Of a stretch of 7,633 nt of DNA, positions 1-6,440 are shown piece by piece. Every line of letters begins with the position of its first letter. Position 1 is the first letter of the stretch. The stretch spans positions 1-7,633 of the forward strand of contig CAIYCZ010000210.1 in the NCBI GenBank assembly GCA_903924805.1, given 5' to 3'. A model generated the notes under the pieces. It saw nothing but the letters and a program-made list of their open reading frames with translations, was not told where the DNA came from and searched no databases. The position numbers and the translations under genes are program-made. The DNA is from an uncultured delta proteobacterium (GTDB lineage Bacteria; Desulfobacterota; WTBG01; CAIYCZ01).

Positions 1-361
1 CATATTGAATCACAATATCCTCTTTAAAAGCCGTATCATAAAATTTTCCGGTGGTGCCCTTTGCCGTCAGCACAAAATCGTTTTCCTGATTATAGGTTCC
101 CTGTGCGGGCTGATTAAAAAGGTCTGAACTCAAGGAAAAGGTGCCATCACTTGAGAAGGTAAGGTCAACGATTTCGAGAAGAAAGAAAACGTTTCCAAAT
201 AGAAATACAAAGTATTCTCCATCAAATACCTGAGTACGCGTCTGTTTTTTTAAGCGGGTATTTGAGCTATGGGCACATAACGGGAATAGTACGGTTATAA
301 AAAGGCATAATAAAAAAACAGACCGACATGAGCGCTTTTGTATAGACGTTATGTGAACCAT
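1..361 (-). CDS. Predicted exported protein of unknown function, 3' end cut by window
   Basis: This reading frame stays open from an ATG at 361-359 down to the window edge, about 120 codons. The N-terminus is basic (IQKRSCRS, residues 7-14), followed by a hydrophobic core (residues 15-29) and a small polar stretch ending AHSS near residue 33. That pattern fits a Sec signal peptide. The FPLC before it is a poor lipobox, so a lipoprotein is unlikely. The mature part starts with a charged linker (RLKKQTRTQ), then alternating hydrophobic and polar residues (FDGEYFVFLFGNVFFLLE, then GTFSLSS and GTYNQENDF). This suggests a beta-rich fold, possibly a small barrel or sandwich. The start is not certain: an in-frame GTG lies three codons upstream at 370-368, but GGTGA placed 5 nt before the ATG favours the ATG. 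It lies 78 bp behind the next minus-strand gene and may share its transcript. I do not recognise the family. Confidence 0.6.
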   Translation of the reverse strand, partial: MVHITSIQKRSCRSVFLLCLFITVLFPLCAHSSNTRLKKQTRTQVFDGEYFVFLFGNVFFLLEIVDLTFSSDGTFSLSSDLFNQPAQGTYNQENDFVLTAKGTTGKFYDTAFKEDIVIQY

Positions 362-439
362 TCTTTTCACCAGGAAAATGATTATGTTGTTCCCGTAGCG
401 GTTGAGAGAAGAGCAGGTATATGGTTTTTTTATAATGCA

Positions 440-901
440 TTATTTTTCAACTGGAACCGTTGCCCCATCTGCGGACCAACGCCCCGGATTGCCCTTGTTG
501 TCCATATAAAGACCGTATCCCTCAAGGACTACGGTTCCTTCTCCTTCAATCCGCACCCCCATATTCGCTCCAGCAAAACTGATTTCAATATCCTTGCCGT
601 CAATCTGAACCTTGCCACTTATGTTTGGGTAGACAACGCCGGCATTTTTTCTTATATAGTATTCAACTCCGTCTGAGTTAGCAGCGTTCTCAGGAAGAAT
701 CACGGTACAGTTCTTATTCACAACAAGAGACCCATCCCCGCTTATTGTAAGAGAGCCATTTCCGGTAAACTTGACAAGCCCGTGGCCTTTGGCAACAAGA
801 AAGCCGGTATCTTCGGCGTAACCAACCCGCGTCATTAAAACGCTACTGATAAAGATCAGCAGCAGGCTCGCTGCTATTGACAGGGCATTAATTTTTCTCA
901 T
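440..901 (-). CDS. Small exported Gly-rich beta-repeat protein, unknown function
   Basis: The product is a 153-residue protein. The start is ATG at 901-899, because AGGAGAG lies 6 nt before it; a longer in-frame version starting at 928 would place that Shine-Dalgarno inside the gene. Residues 1-29 form a clear Sec signal peptide: MRKIN, a hydrophobic core (LSIAASLLLIFISSVLM), then VGYA followed by EDTG. The mature protein has short beta-forming units with glycines every few residues, such as GHGLVKFTGNGSLTISGDG (39-57) and GEGTVVLEGYG (120-130). These read like successive strands of a beta-solenoid or sheet. The end, GRWSADGATVPVEK (140-153), has a Trp and no anchor or sorting signal. It has two cysteines at most, no catalytic motif and no known domain that I can name. 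It is probably periplasmic, extracellular or part of the envelope. Gene reality is well supported; function is unknown. Confidence 0.75.
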   Translation of the reverse strand: MRKINALSIAASLLLIFISSVLMTRVGYAEDTGFLVAKGHGLVKFTGNGSLTISGDGSLVVNKNCTVILPENAANSDGVEYYIRKNAGVVYPNISGKVQIDGKDIEISFAGANMGVRIEGEGTVVLEGYGLYMDNKGNPGRWSADGATVPVEK

Positions 902-1266
902 GTAACACTCTCCTTTTAAAAGTTGCATACGAGCAGGTGGGCCCTTTTTAGCCCTTTCCCCTCTTATATTAAACCCGCATAATTAGAAAAAGTTTTTAAT
1001 ATTAAACATCTATTAATTATAATATAACAAAAAGAGCATATTGTAAATACTGATAATCACAAGAGCAAAGGTACCTGAGGGGCGGTTTTTTACTGTTTGA
1101 GCGCCTGGTCTCATGCCTCGCTTTATTTTTTTTCGTCCCTGTGCTATCACATAGTACACAGTAAAGTAATTGTATAATAGATGGGTTTGTTGATTTGCCA
1201 ACACACCAGGGTCGATGAATTCTAAAAAATCGGTTTTTATGTTATATCAAATAGAGGAACATGCCT
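902..1266. other. AT-rich divergent intergenic region
   Basis: This 365-bp stretch separates the minus-strand exported-protein genes from the plus-strand macrodomain-nifUS cluster, so it should hold promoters for both directions. It is AT-rich, especially 975-1030. On the plus strand a perfect TATAAT occurs at 1173-1178. On the minus strand a TAATAT hexamer within 961-980 is a possible -10 for the gene starting at 901, without a convincing -35. I see no tRNA, riboswitch fold, strong terminator hairpin or believable gene. A 63-codon minus-strand open frame at 1013-1204 lacks a Shine-Dalgarno and protein-like composition. Confidence 0.6.
1173..1178 (+). promoter_or_regulatory. Candidate -10 hexamer for the macrodomain-nifUS cluster
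   Basis: A perfect TATAAT lies about 90 bp upstream of the macrodomain gene start. No good TTGACA match sits 16-18 bp upstream, where the sequence is around CATAGT. The TG just before the box abuts it directly rather than in the TGn spacing of an extended -10. It is the best sigma70-like box in the intergenic region, but in AT-rich DNA such a match can arise by chance. Confidence 0.3.
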
Positions 1267-1812
1267 ATGATGAAAAAACAGATTAATACATCCATGGTTG
1301 AATTGATTCAGGGTGATATTACGGCGCAAAAAGTTGATGCCATAGTGAATGCAGCTAATTCGAGACTTGCCGGCGGGGGCGGTGTCGATGGAGCAATCCA
1401 CCGGAGCGGAGGGCCTGCGATCATGGAGGAGTGTCGAAGGCTTGGAGGGTGCCCTACCGGAAGAGCTGTTATTACGACCGGCGGCACATTGCCGGCTCCC
1501 TATGTTATCCATGCAGTCGGGCCTGTCTACCGTAACGGAGACTCTGGAGAGCCTGAACTTCTCAAAAAGGCATATCAGTGCTGCCTTGCCATTGCTGAAG
1601 AGCGGGGCATAAAATCAATGGCCGTTCCTTCCATCAGCACGGGAGCATATGGCTATCCCATCCGGGATGCTGCACAGATTGCGCTCACAACCGTTATAGA
1701 CCACCTTAAGAAGGAATCCACGATTGAGCGGGTGGTGTTTGTTCTGTTCAGCCAGCACGATTTTGAGGTGTACCGGTCGCTGCTTGAAGAGATACCATAC
1801 CATAGCTCATAG
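1267..1812 (+). CDS. MacroD/YmdB-type macrodomain protein (O-acetyl-ADP-ribose deacetylase family)
   Basis: A single macrodomain of about 181 residues, the usual size for the stand-alone YmdB/MacroD class. The family binds ADP-ribose, hydrolyses O-acetyl-ADP-ribose and removes mono-ADP-ribose from proteins in the cytoplasm. Visible motifs are QGDIT (15-19), VDAIVNAAN (23-31), GGGGVDGAIH (36-45), HAVGPVY in mid-protein and the ligand loop STGAYGYP. Asn31 and Asp41 match the Asn25 and Asp35 reported as important in E. coli YmdB, so the protein should be active. Three near-adjacent ATGs (1261, 1267, 1270) are possible starts. AGAGGA lies only 2 nt before the first but 8 nt before 1267, so 1267 is preferred; the choice changes two residues. 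It ends 40 bp before nifU, on the same strand with no terminator between, so co-transcription is likely. Family assignment is firm; the exact substrate is not. Confidence 0.93.
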   Translation: MMKKQINTSMVELIQGDITAQKVDAIVNAANSRLAGGGGVDGAIHRSGGPAIMEECRRLGGCPTGRAVITTGGTLPAPYVIHAVGPVYRNGDSGEPELLKKAYQCCLAIAEERGIKSMAVPSISTGAYGYPIRDAAQIALTTVIDHLKKESTIERVVFVLFSQHDFEVYRSLLEEIPYHSS

Positions 1813-1852
1813 CTGACAGCTTTTATCCTTATTAAAAAACAGGAGGCATACC

Positions 1853-2701
1853 ATGTGGGACTATACGGAAAAAGTCAAAGACCATTTTTATAATCCACGC
1901 AATGTGGGAAACATAGCGAATCCGGATGGTGTAGGTGAAGAAGGCTCCCTTGCCTGCGGGGATTCCCTGCGGCTGATGTTCAAGCTGGATGAGAAAGGCC
2001 GCATAAAAGAGGCAAAGTTTCAGACCTTTGGCTGTGGCAGTGCCATAGCCTCGGCCTCGGCCCTTACGGAAATGATTATCGGGAAGACGCTGGAGGAAGC
2101 CGAAAAAATTACCAATCAGGATATTGCGGAATATCTGGGGGGTCTTCCGCCGGAGAAAATGCACTGCTCGGTGATGGGCCGGGAGGCCCTTGAAGCTGCC
2201 ATTGCCAATTATCGCAAAGAGGATGTGGAGGCATTGCGGGCACGCAAAGGCCAGGTTGTGTGCGAGTGCTTTGGCGTCACCGATAATGAAATCGTTCGGG
2301 TAATTAAAGAAAACCAGCTGCGCAGCGTTGAAGAAGTGACCAATTTTACCAAAGCGGGCGGCGGCTGCAGGCGCTGCCATCCCCGGATTGAGGAATTAAT
2401 TGCCGGTGTCATAGGGGTTGAGCAGAAACAGGAAGCAGCGCACCCGTCCCTGAAAAAAATGAGCAATATTCAGAAAATGAAACTCATAGAAGAAGCTCTT
2501 GAGCGGGAAATAAAACCGACGCTGCGGGCTGACGGAGGGGACCTTGAGCTCATAGACATTGAGGGAGACCGGGTTGTCGTAGCACTCAGGGGGATGTGCT
2601 CATCATGCCCCAGTTCAGAGCTTACCCTGAAAAAGTATGTTGAGTCAAAGCTGAGAGAGTTTGTGAGCGAAGACATCATTGTTGAGGAGGCAAAGCCATG
2701 A
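1853..2701 (+). CDS. nifU: NifU, three-domain Fe-S cluster scaffold protein
   Basis: This 282-residue protein assembles [2Fe-2S] and [4Fe-4S] clusters in the cytoplasm from sulfur delivered by NifS and passes them to target proteins. Three modules are visible. The IscU-like scaffold (about 1-125) carries Cys35 in ACGDSL, Cys61 in GCGSA and Cys105 in HCSVMG, with Asp37 next to the first cysteine as in the family. The BFD-like domain (about 134-185) carries Cys137, Cys139, Cys172 and Cys175 for a permanent [2Fe-2S] cluster. The C-terminal Nfu domain (about 205-280) has the MCSSCPSS motif with Cys249 and Cys252. All nine cysteines expected for full-length NifU are present, and the length is normal. 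AGGAGG at 1841-1846 stands 6 nt before the ATG, a strong start. The stop overlaps the nifS start (ATGA), so the two are probably translationally coupled. With no nitrogenase genes in view, a role in nitrogen fixation cannot be assumed. Confidence 0.97.
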   Translation: MWDYTEKVKDHFYNPRNVGNIANPDGVGEEGSLACGDSLRLMFKLDEKGRIKEAKFQTFGCGSAIASASALTEMIIGKTLEEAEKITNQDIAEYLGGLPPEKMHCSVMGREALEAAIANYRKEDVEALRARKGQVVCECFGVTDNEIVRVIKENQLRSVEEVTNFTKAGGGCRRCHPRIEELIAGVIGVEQKQEAAHPSLKKMSNIQKMKLIEEALEREIKPTLRADGGDLELIDIEGDRVVVALRGMCSSCPSSELTLKKYVESKLREFVSEDIIVEEAKP

Positions 2702-3879
2702 GTAAGCCGACGGTGTACGCAGATAACAATGCCACGACCATGGTTGCCCCGGAGGTGGTGGAGGCAATGCTGCCGTTTTTTACCGGGCAGTACGGAAACC
2801 CTTCCAGCATGCACTATATGGCGATCCCGGCGGAACAGGCAATAACCAGGGCGCGGGAACAGGTTGCGCAGCTCATCAATGCCGACCCGTCTGAAATAGT
2901 GTTTACCTCCTGCGGCACGGAAAGTGATAATGCTGCCATTCGCGGCGTGCTTGCTGCAGTGCCCGGCAAAAAGCATATTATAACCACCCGCGTGGAACAT
3001 CCGGCAGTGAGAAACCTCTGCCAGTATCTGGGTAAAAACGGCTACCGGCTCACCGAGCTCCCGGTGGACAAGCTTGGTCAGCTGGACCTTGATGAGCTGC
3101 GCGAGACACTTGATGATGATACCGCGCTGGTCAGCATCATGTGGGCGAATAATGAAACCGGGGTTGTTTTTCCGATTACAGAAATAGCAGAGATGGTGAA
3201 AAGCAGAGGGGCTGTTTTTCACTGCGATGCCGTACAGGCAGCAGGGAAGCTTCCCCTTGATATGCAGAAGGTGCCTGCTGACCTTCTTTCTGTTTCCGGG
3301 CACAAGCTCCATGCACCCAAAGGAATCGGGGTGCTGTATGTACGAAAGGGCACCTATTTTGTCCCGCTGCTGATGGGAGGCCACCAGGAGAAGGGGCGCA
3401 GGGGAGGAACGGAGAATGTTCCCTACATTGCCGGGCTGGGTAAAGCGTGTGAGCTTGCCGGGGTGCATATGCGGGATGAGCAGACGCGGGTAAAGGACCT
3501 GCGCGACCGTCTGGAAAAAGAACTGCTTGAAAAGGCACCTGATGCTTCAGTGAATGGCGACCGTGTGAGCCGCCTCCCCAATACCACCAGCATCAGTTTT
3601 AAATATATTGAGGGAGAGGCCATCCTTTTAATGCTCAGTGCCGAGGGTATTGCCGCATCATCCGGCTCCGCGTGTACCTCAGGCTCTCTTGAGCCGTCCC
3701 ACGTGCTGCGGGCAATGGGGGTGCCGTTCACCCGGGTGCACGGCTCCATCCGCTTCAGTTTAAGCCGCTACACCACGCAGGAAGAGGTAAGCTATATTGT
3801 GGAAAAGATGGTTCCCGTTGCGCGCCGCCTGAGGGAAATATCGCCCTTTGGAAGGGATGAGCAGCATGCCCAAAAATAG
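2698..3879 (+). CDS. nifS: NifS-type cysteine desulfurase
   Basis: A 393-residue PLP-dependent class V aminotransferase-fold enzyme that converts cysteine to alanine and holds the sulfur as a persulfide for transfer to NifU. The N-terminus (YADNNATT, then GNPSS at 33-37) is typical. His101 in VEHPAV, Asp177 in HCDAVQ and Gln180 fit the cofactor site. Lys203 in SGHKLHAPKG is the PLP Schiff-base lysine, and RRGGTEN (234-240) is conserved. Cys326 in SSGSACTSG is the catalytic cysteine in the loop form of group I (NifS/IscS) desulfurases. Length and motifs are complete. GAGGAGG at 2684-2690 lies 7 nt before the ATG and inside the end of nifU. The start overlaps the nifU stop by 4 bp, and the downstream acetyltransferase overlaps its end. 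The close pairing with three-domain NifU argues for NifS rather than IscS. Confidence 0.96.
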   Translation: MSKPTVYADNNATTMVAPEVVEAMLPFFTGQYGNPSSMHYMAIPAEQAITRAREQVAQLINADPSEIVFTSCGTESDNAAIRGVLAAVPGKKHIITTRVEHPAVRNLCQYLGKNGYRLTELPVDKLGQLDLDELRETLDDDTALVSIMWANNETGVVFPITEIAEMVKSRGAVFHCDAVQAAGKLPLDMQKVPADLLSVSGHKLHAPKGIGVLYVRKGTYFVPLLMGGHQEKGRRGGTENVPYIAGLGKACELAGVHMRDEQTRVKDLRDRLEKELLEKAPDASVNGDRVSRLPNTTSISFKYIEGEAILLMLSAEGIAASSGSACTSGSLEPSHVLRAMGVPFTRVHGSIRFSLSRYTTQEEVSYIVEKMVPVARRLREISPFGRDEQHAQK

Positions 3880-4804
3880 ACTCTCAAAAATCGTTGAGCA
3901 GATTTTAAACACCTATACGGATGACCGGGGGATAAACCACATTGAGGGCGCAAACCTCCCCTCCCGTGAGGCAGTTGAGGAAATCGTTGTTGATCTTTTA
4001 AGTGTTGTGTTTCCCGGATACTATGAAAAGCAGGAGATCAGCAGGGAGGAGGTCAACCTGTATATCTGGGAACGAATTGCTGCGATCTACCACAACCTGT
4101 CCCGTGAGGTCGCAAAAAGCCTGCGGGCGGTTCCCGGGACAGACAAAAAAACCGATGAAGACCTGACCGCCATATCGGTGGAAAAGACGCTTTCCTTTCT
4201 GCTGCGAATCCCGGATGTGAGGAAGAAACTGACCGGAGATGTGGGCGCGGCTTTTGATGGAGATCCTGCGGCAAAAAGTTTTGATGAAATAATTCTCTGC
4301 TATCCCGGGCTTTCAGCTATTGCCGTCTATCGCCTGGCACACGAGCTGTATGTGCTTGAGGCCCCCCTGATTCCGCGCATTATGACTGAATTTGCCCACG
4401 GCAAAACCGGCATAGATATTCATCCGGGAGCAGACATCGGGGATAATTTTTTTATTGACCACGGCACCGGGGTCGTTATCGGAGAAACCACCGTTATCGG
4501 CAGGAATGTGCGCATCTATCAGGGCGTAACCCTTGGAGCGCTCTCCTTTAAAAAGGACCGAGAAGGGCGGGTGGTAAAAGGCGGCAAGCGCCATCCGACG
4601 ATAGAGGATAATGTTGTTATATATGCCGGAGCAACCATCCTGGGCGGCGATACCGTAGTGGGGAAAAATTCGATTGTCGGCGGCAACGTGTGGCTGCTGG
4701 AATCAGTCCCGCCCAACACCACCGTCACCCATCAGCCGCCCAAGCTTATTTATAAAGAGCTGTCCGGGAAACCCTCGGAAGAAGTGTATATGTATTATAT
4801 ATAA
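3866..4804 (+). CDS. cysE: Serine O-acetyltransferase, EpsC/CysE type
   Basis: The enzyme acetylates serine with acetyl-CoA to give O-acetylserine, the direct precursor for cysteine synthase. The 312-residue form has an alpha-helical N-terminal half (about 1-170) and a left-handed beta-helix of hexapeptide repeats from about 180. Catalytic-site residues line up with CysE: IDIHPGADIG (Asp184, His186), IDHGTGVVIGET (Asp198, His199) and GGKRHPTIED (His243). The long N-terminus matches the EpsC-type group better than short CysE. ATG 3866 is chosen because AAGGG lies 9 nt before it. Upstream in-frame TTG 3848 and ATG 3857 would have poor or no ribosome site. It overlaps nifS by 14 bp, so cysteine supply is tied to cysteine use, as in clusters where nifP (a cysE homologue) accompanies nif genes. 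No cysteine synthase gene follows. Instead an accessory region begins right after the stop. Confidence 0.93.
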   Translation: MPKNRLSKIVEQILNTYTDDRGINHIEGANLPSREAVEEIVVDLLSVVFPGYYEKQEISREEVNLYIWERIAAIYHNLSREVAKSLRAVPGTDKKTDEDLTAISVEKTLSFLLRIPDVRKKLTGDVGAAFDGDPAAKSFDEIILCYPGLSAIAVYRLAHELYVLEAPLIPRIMTEFAHGKTGIDIHPGADIGDNFFIDHGTGVVIGETTVIGRNVRIYQGVTLGALSFKKDREGRVVKGGKRHPTIEDNVVIYAGATILGGDTVVGKNSIVGGNVWLLESVPPNTTVTHQPPKLIYKELSGKPSEEVYMYYI

Positions 4805-4825
4805 AAGAAAACATCTCTTTCCTTC

Positions 4826-4855
4826 TTGACACAAGTCCTGATACATCACTACAAA
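4826..4855 (+). promoter_or_regulatory. Possible sigma70-like promoter after cysE
   Basis: A perfect TTGACA sits at 4826-4831, with TACAAA (four of six matches to TATAAT) 18 bp downstream at 4850-4855. It would read toward the DUF1016 nuclease gene at 5136. It overlaps the broken 5' end of the ORF6N relic, so it may equally be a chance product of the junction. Confidence 0.22.
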
Positions 4856-5104
4856 GAACGATTCCCGGAAGATTTTATGTTTCAGTTGTCTGACAGGGAA
4901 TTTGCTGACTTGAAATCACAGATTGTGATTTCAAGCCGGGGTGGTTTGCGCCGGGCAAACCCCTATGCATTTACCGGGCAGGGTGTTGCAATGCTTTCAA
5001 GTGTTTTGCGAAGTAAGAGAGCTGTACAGGTTGACATTCAAATCATGCGGGCATTCGTCAGACTGCGGCAGATGCTTTTCTCGCAAGCTGATCTTGCCCG
5101 CAAA
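4826..5104 (+). pseudogene. ORF6N-domain protein, 5'-truncated and interrupted fragment
   Basis: The frame encodes the second half of an ORF6N domain, a KilA-N-related module of phage and mobile-element proteins thought to bind DNA. Recognisable stretches are ERFPEDFMFQLSDREFADLK, then PYAFTGQGVAMLSSVL, then IQIMRAFVRLRQML and SQADLARK. The family normally starts about 40 residues earlier, with a segment that includes an LAELYG-like helix. That is absent, and only TTG at 4826, with no Shine-Dalgarno, could start it, 21 bp after the cysE stop. After DLARK (codon ending 5104) the family continues with a LEKKYD..FRVVFDAIR tail, but here the frame runs into unrelated residues and stops at 5158. 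The missing tail reappears at 6441-6670. So this is the left half of a gene broken at both ends. Whether a short product is still made is unknown. Confidence 0.8.
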
Positions 5105-5135
5105 CAAAAGCATGAAAGCAAGAACCGAGGAGCAC

Positions 5136-6188
5136 ATGGCTCAAAAAAAGAAAATTGAATTATTGTCCAAGGGTTATGCTGACTTCCTGCAGACAGTAAA
5201 GCAGCGCATTCACAAAAGCAGGGTCATAGCGTACCGTACAGTAAACAAAGAGCTGATTGCGCTTTATCTTGACATCGGCAAAGAAATAGCAAAACGACAG
5301 GAACGGGACGGCTGGGGCAAATCTGTTGTTGAACGACTGTCACATGACCTGCAAAAAGAATTCTCCAGCACATCAGGATTTTCAGCTCAAAATCTATGGT
5401 TTATGCGGCAGATGTACATTGAATACAACCGGGCCCCAAATCTCTTACGGCTTGTTAGAGAAATCCCCTGGGGTCAGAATATTACCATCATAACAAAAAT
5501 AAAAGATGCGGACGAGCGTGCCTACTATCTGCGCATGACAGCAGAAATGGGCTGGAGCCGCAATGTTCTTCTGCATCAGATTAAAACTGATGCCTACCGG
5601 CGGCATCGGGTAACATCCAAGCAGCATAATTTTCAGGAAACATTACCGCCGGTACTTGCTGAACAGGCTGACGAGGCAATGAAGGATGTATATGCCCTTG
5701 ATTTTTTGGGCATTACCAAGCCGGTTGTGGAACGGGAACTTGAACGGCGAATGGTCAACCATATCCGCGATGTTTTACTTGAGTTCGGGCAGGGCTTTGC
5801 CTTTATCGGCAATCAATACCCCATTAAGGTCGATGATGAAACCTATTATCTTGATTTGCTGTTTTATCACCGAAAGCTCAAGTCGCTGGTTATTATTGAA
5901 CTGAAGGCGGGGAAGTTCAAGCCAGAGTATGCAGGTAAAATGAATTTTTACCTGAATCTGCTCAATACTTTCATCCGCGAGGATGATGAAAATCCTGCAA
6001 TCGGAATAATTCTGTGCGCGGATAGAAACCGGATGGAAGTTGAATACGCTCTCAAAGGTATCGATAAACCTGTTGGGGTTGCGGAATATACGCTGACCCG
6101 CAAACTGCCGCCTGCGCTGAAAGGCAAACTGCCTGATCCAAAAGAACTTGAAAAGCAGATCATGCAGGAACTTGGTGGTATCGAATAA
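5136..6188 (+). CDS. DUF1016 / YhcG-type PDDEXK nuclease domain protein
   Basis: A complete 350-residue protein of the YhcG family. The N-terminal DUF1016_N domain (about 10-160) is helical, with ALYLDIGKEIAKRQERDGWG, SAQNLWFMRQMY and the RAYYLRMTAEMGWSRNVL segment. The C-terminal PDDEXK nuclease domain (about 185-335) has LDFLG, FIGNQYPI (223-230), Asp240 in YYLDLLFYHR and the ExK pair Glu255/Lys257 in IIELKAGKFKPEYAGKM. All expected active-site residues are there, so it is probably catalytically competent. ATG 5136 is preferred because GAGGAG lies just upstream at 5127-5132. A longer open frame reaches back past 4941 but runs in another phase through the ORF6N relic, and ATG 5112 has no ribosome site. 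Members are linked to mobile and defence loci; the natural target is not established. It lies within the broken ORF6N gene and is the only intact gene in the region between cysE and the second DUF1016 gene. Confidence 0.88.
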   Translation: MAQKKKIELLSKGYADFLQTVKQRIHKSRVIAYRTVNKELIALYLDIGKEIAKRQERDGWGKSVVERLSHDLQKEFSSTSGFSAQNLWFMRQMYIEYNRAPNLLRLVREIPWGQNITIITKIKDADERAYYLRMTAEMGWSRNVLLHQIKTDAYRRHRVTSKQHNFQETLPPVLAEQADEAMKDVYALDFLGITKPVVERELERRMVNHIRDVLLEFGQGFAFIGNQYPIKVDDETYYLDLLFYHRKLKSLVIIELKAGKFKPEYAGKMNFYLNLLNTFIREDDENPAIGIILCADRNRMEVEYALKGIDKPVGVAEYTLTRKLPPALKGKLPDPKELEKQIMQELGGIE

Positions 6189-6236
6189 CTAAAACTCTGT
6201 ACTGTTTATCTCTGCGGTCTGTGGTAAATAATAAAT

Positions 6237-6317
6237 ATGAAATTCACTACCATACGCATCGAAGGCTAAATGCTTTCCGCCGACATCCTTGACGAGATAG
6301 AGCTGCCGCCTGAATGA
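6237..6317 (+). pseudogene. 27-codon relic resembling the N-terminus of a restriction-modification-type protein
   Basis: Reading from ATG 6237 gives MKFTTIRIEG, a TAA stop at 6267-6269, then MLSADILDEIELPPE and TGA at 6315-6317 in the same frame. The phrase with LSADILD shortly after the start recalls N-termini of large methylase/restriction proteins of the Eco57I-like kind. That is from memory and needs a search. No Shine-Dalgarno precedes it. The rest of the 252-bp gap between the DUF1016 stop and the ORF6N tail holds only this relic and the GC-rich repeat, with nothing else recognisable. It is a likely remnant of a deleted large gene. Confidence 0.4.
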
Positions 6318-6349
6318 AACTAAATCTTTCACCAGTTTTTAAAAAAGAA

Positions 6350-6390
6350 CCTCCGCCCCCTTGAGGGGAGAGGATTGAGGTGAGGGTGAG
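6350..6390 (+). repeat. GC-rich imperfect hairpin, probable dispersed intergenic repeat
   Basis: The stretch holds CCTCCGCCCCC, a short TTGA loop region, then GGGGAGAGG followed by ATTGAGGTGAGGGTGA. The two arms at 6350-6373 fold into an imperfect stem with CCTC/GAGG outside and CCCC/GGGG inside. Read on the minus strand it begins CTCACCCTCACCTCAATCCT, a pattern I know from repeats scattered between genes in many environmental bacteria. No U-tract follows the stem, so it is not an intrinsic terminator on the plus strand. Only one copy is in this window, so its repeated nature is inferred. Confidence 0.45.
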
Positions 6391-6440
6391 CCGGGGGGCA
6401 AAGGCAGAAGTAATTGAGCCGCAATCAAAAAGAAAACAGG

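Noticed and set aside
432..443. Palindrome ATAATGCATTAT over the stop of the 440-901 gene, considered as a terminator
   Set aside because: The stem is weak and AT-only apart from one GC step, and on the minus strand it is followed by A residues rather than a T-run.
338..676. 112-codon plus-strand open frame
   Set aside because: It overlaps the minus-strand exported-protein gene, which has a good Shine-Dalgarno and signal peptide; this frame has neither.
1013..1204. 63-codon minus-strand open frame in the intergenic region
   Set aside because: No ribosome site, low-complexity AT-rich ends, no recognisable motif.
2470..3468. 332-codon open frame on the minus strand
   Set aside because: It is antisense to nifU and nifS, whose motifs are complete; its protein has no family-like pattern and no ribosome site.
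4941..5135. Extended 5' part of the first DUF1016 open frame
   Set aside because: This stretch encodes the ORF6N fragment in another frame, and the first DUF1016-like residues come only after ATG 5136, which has GAGGAG in front.
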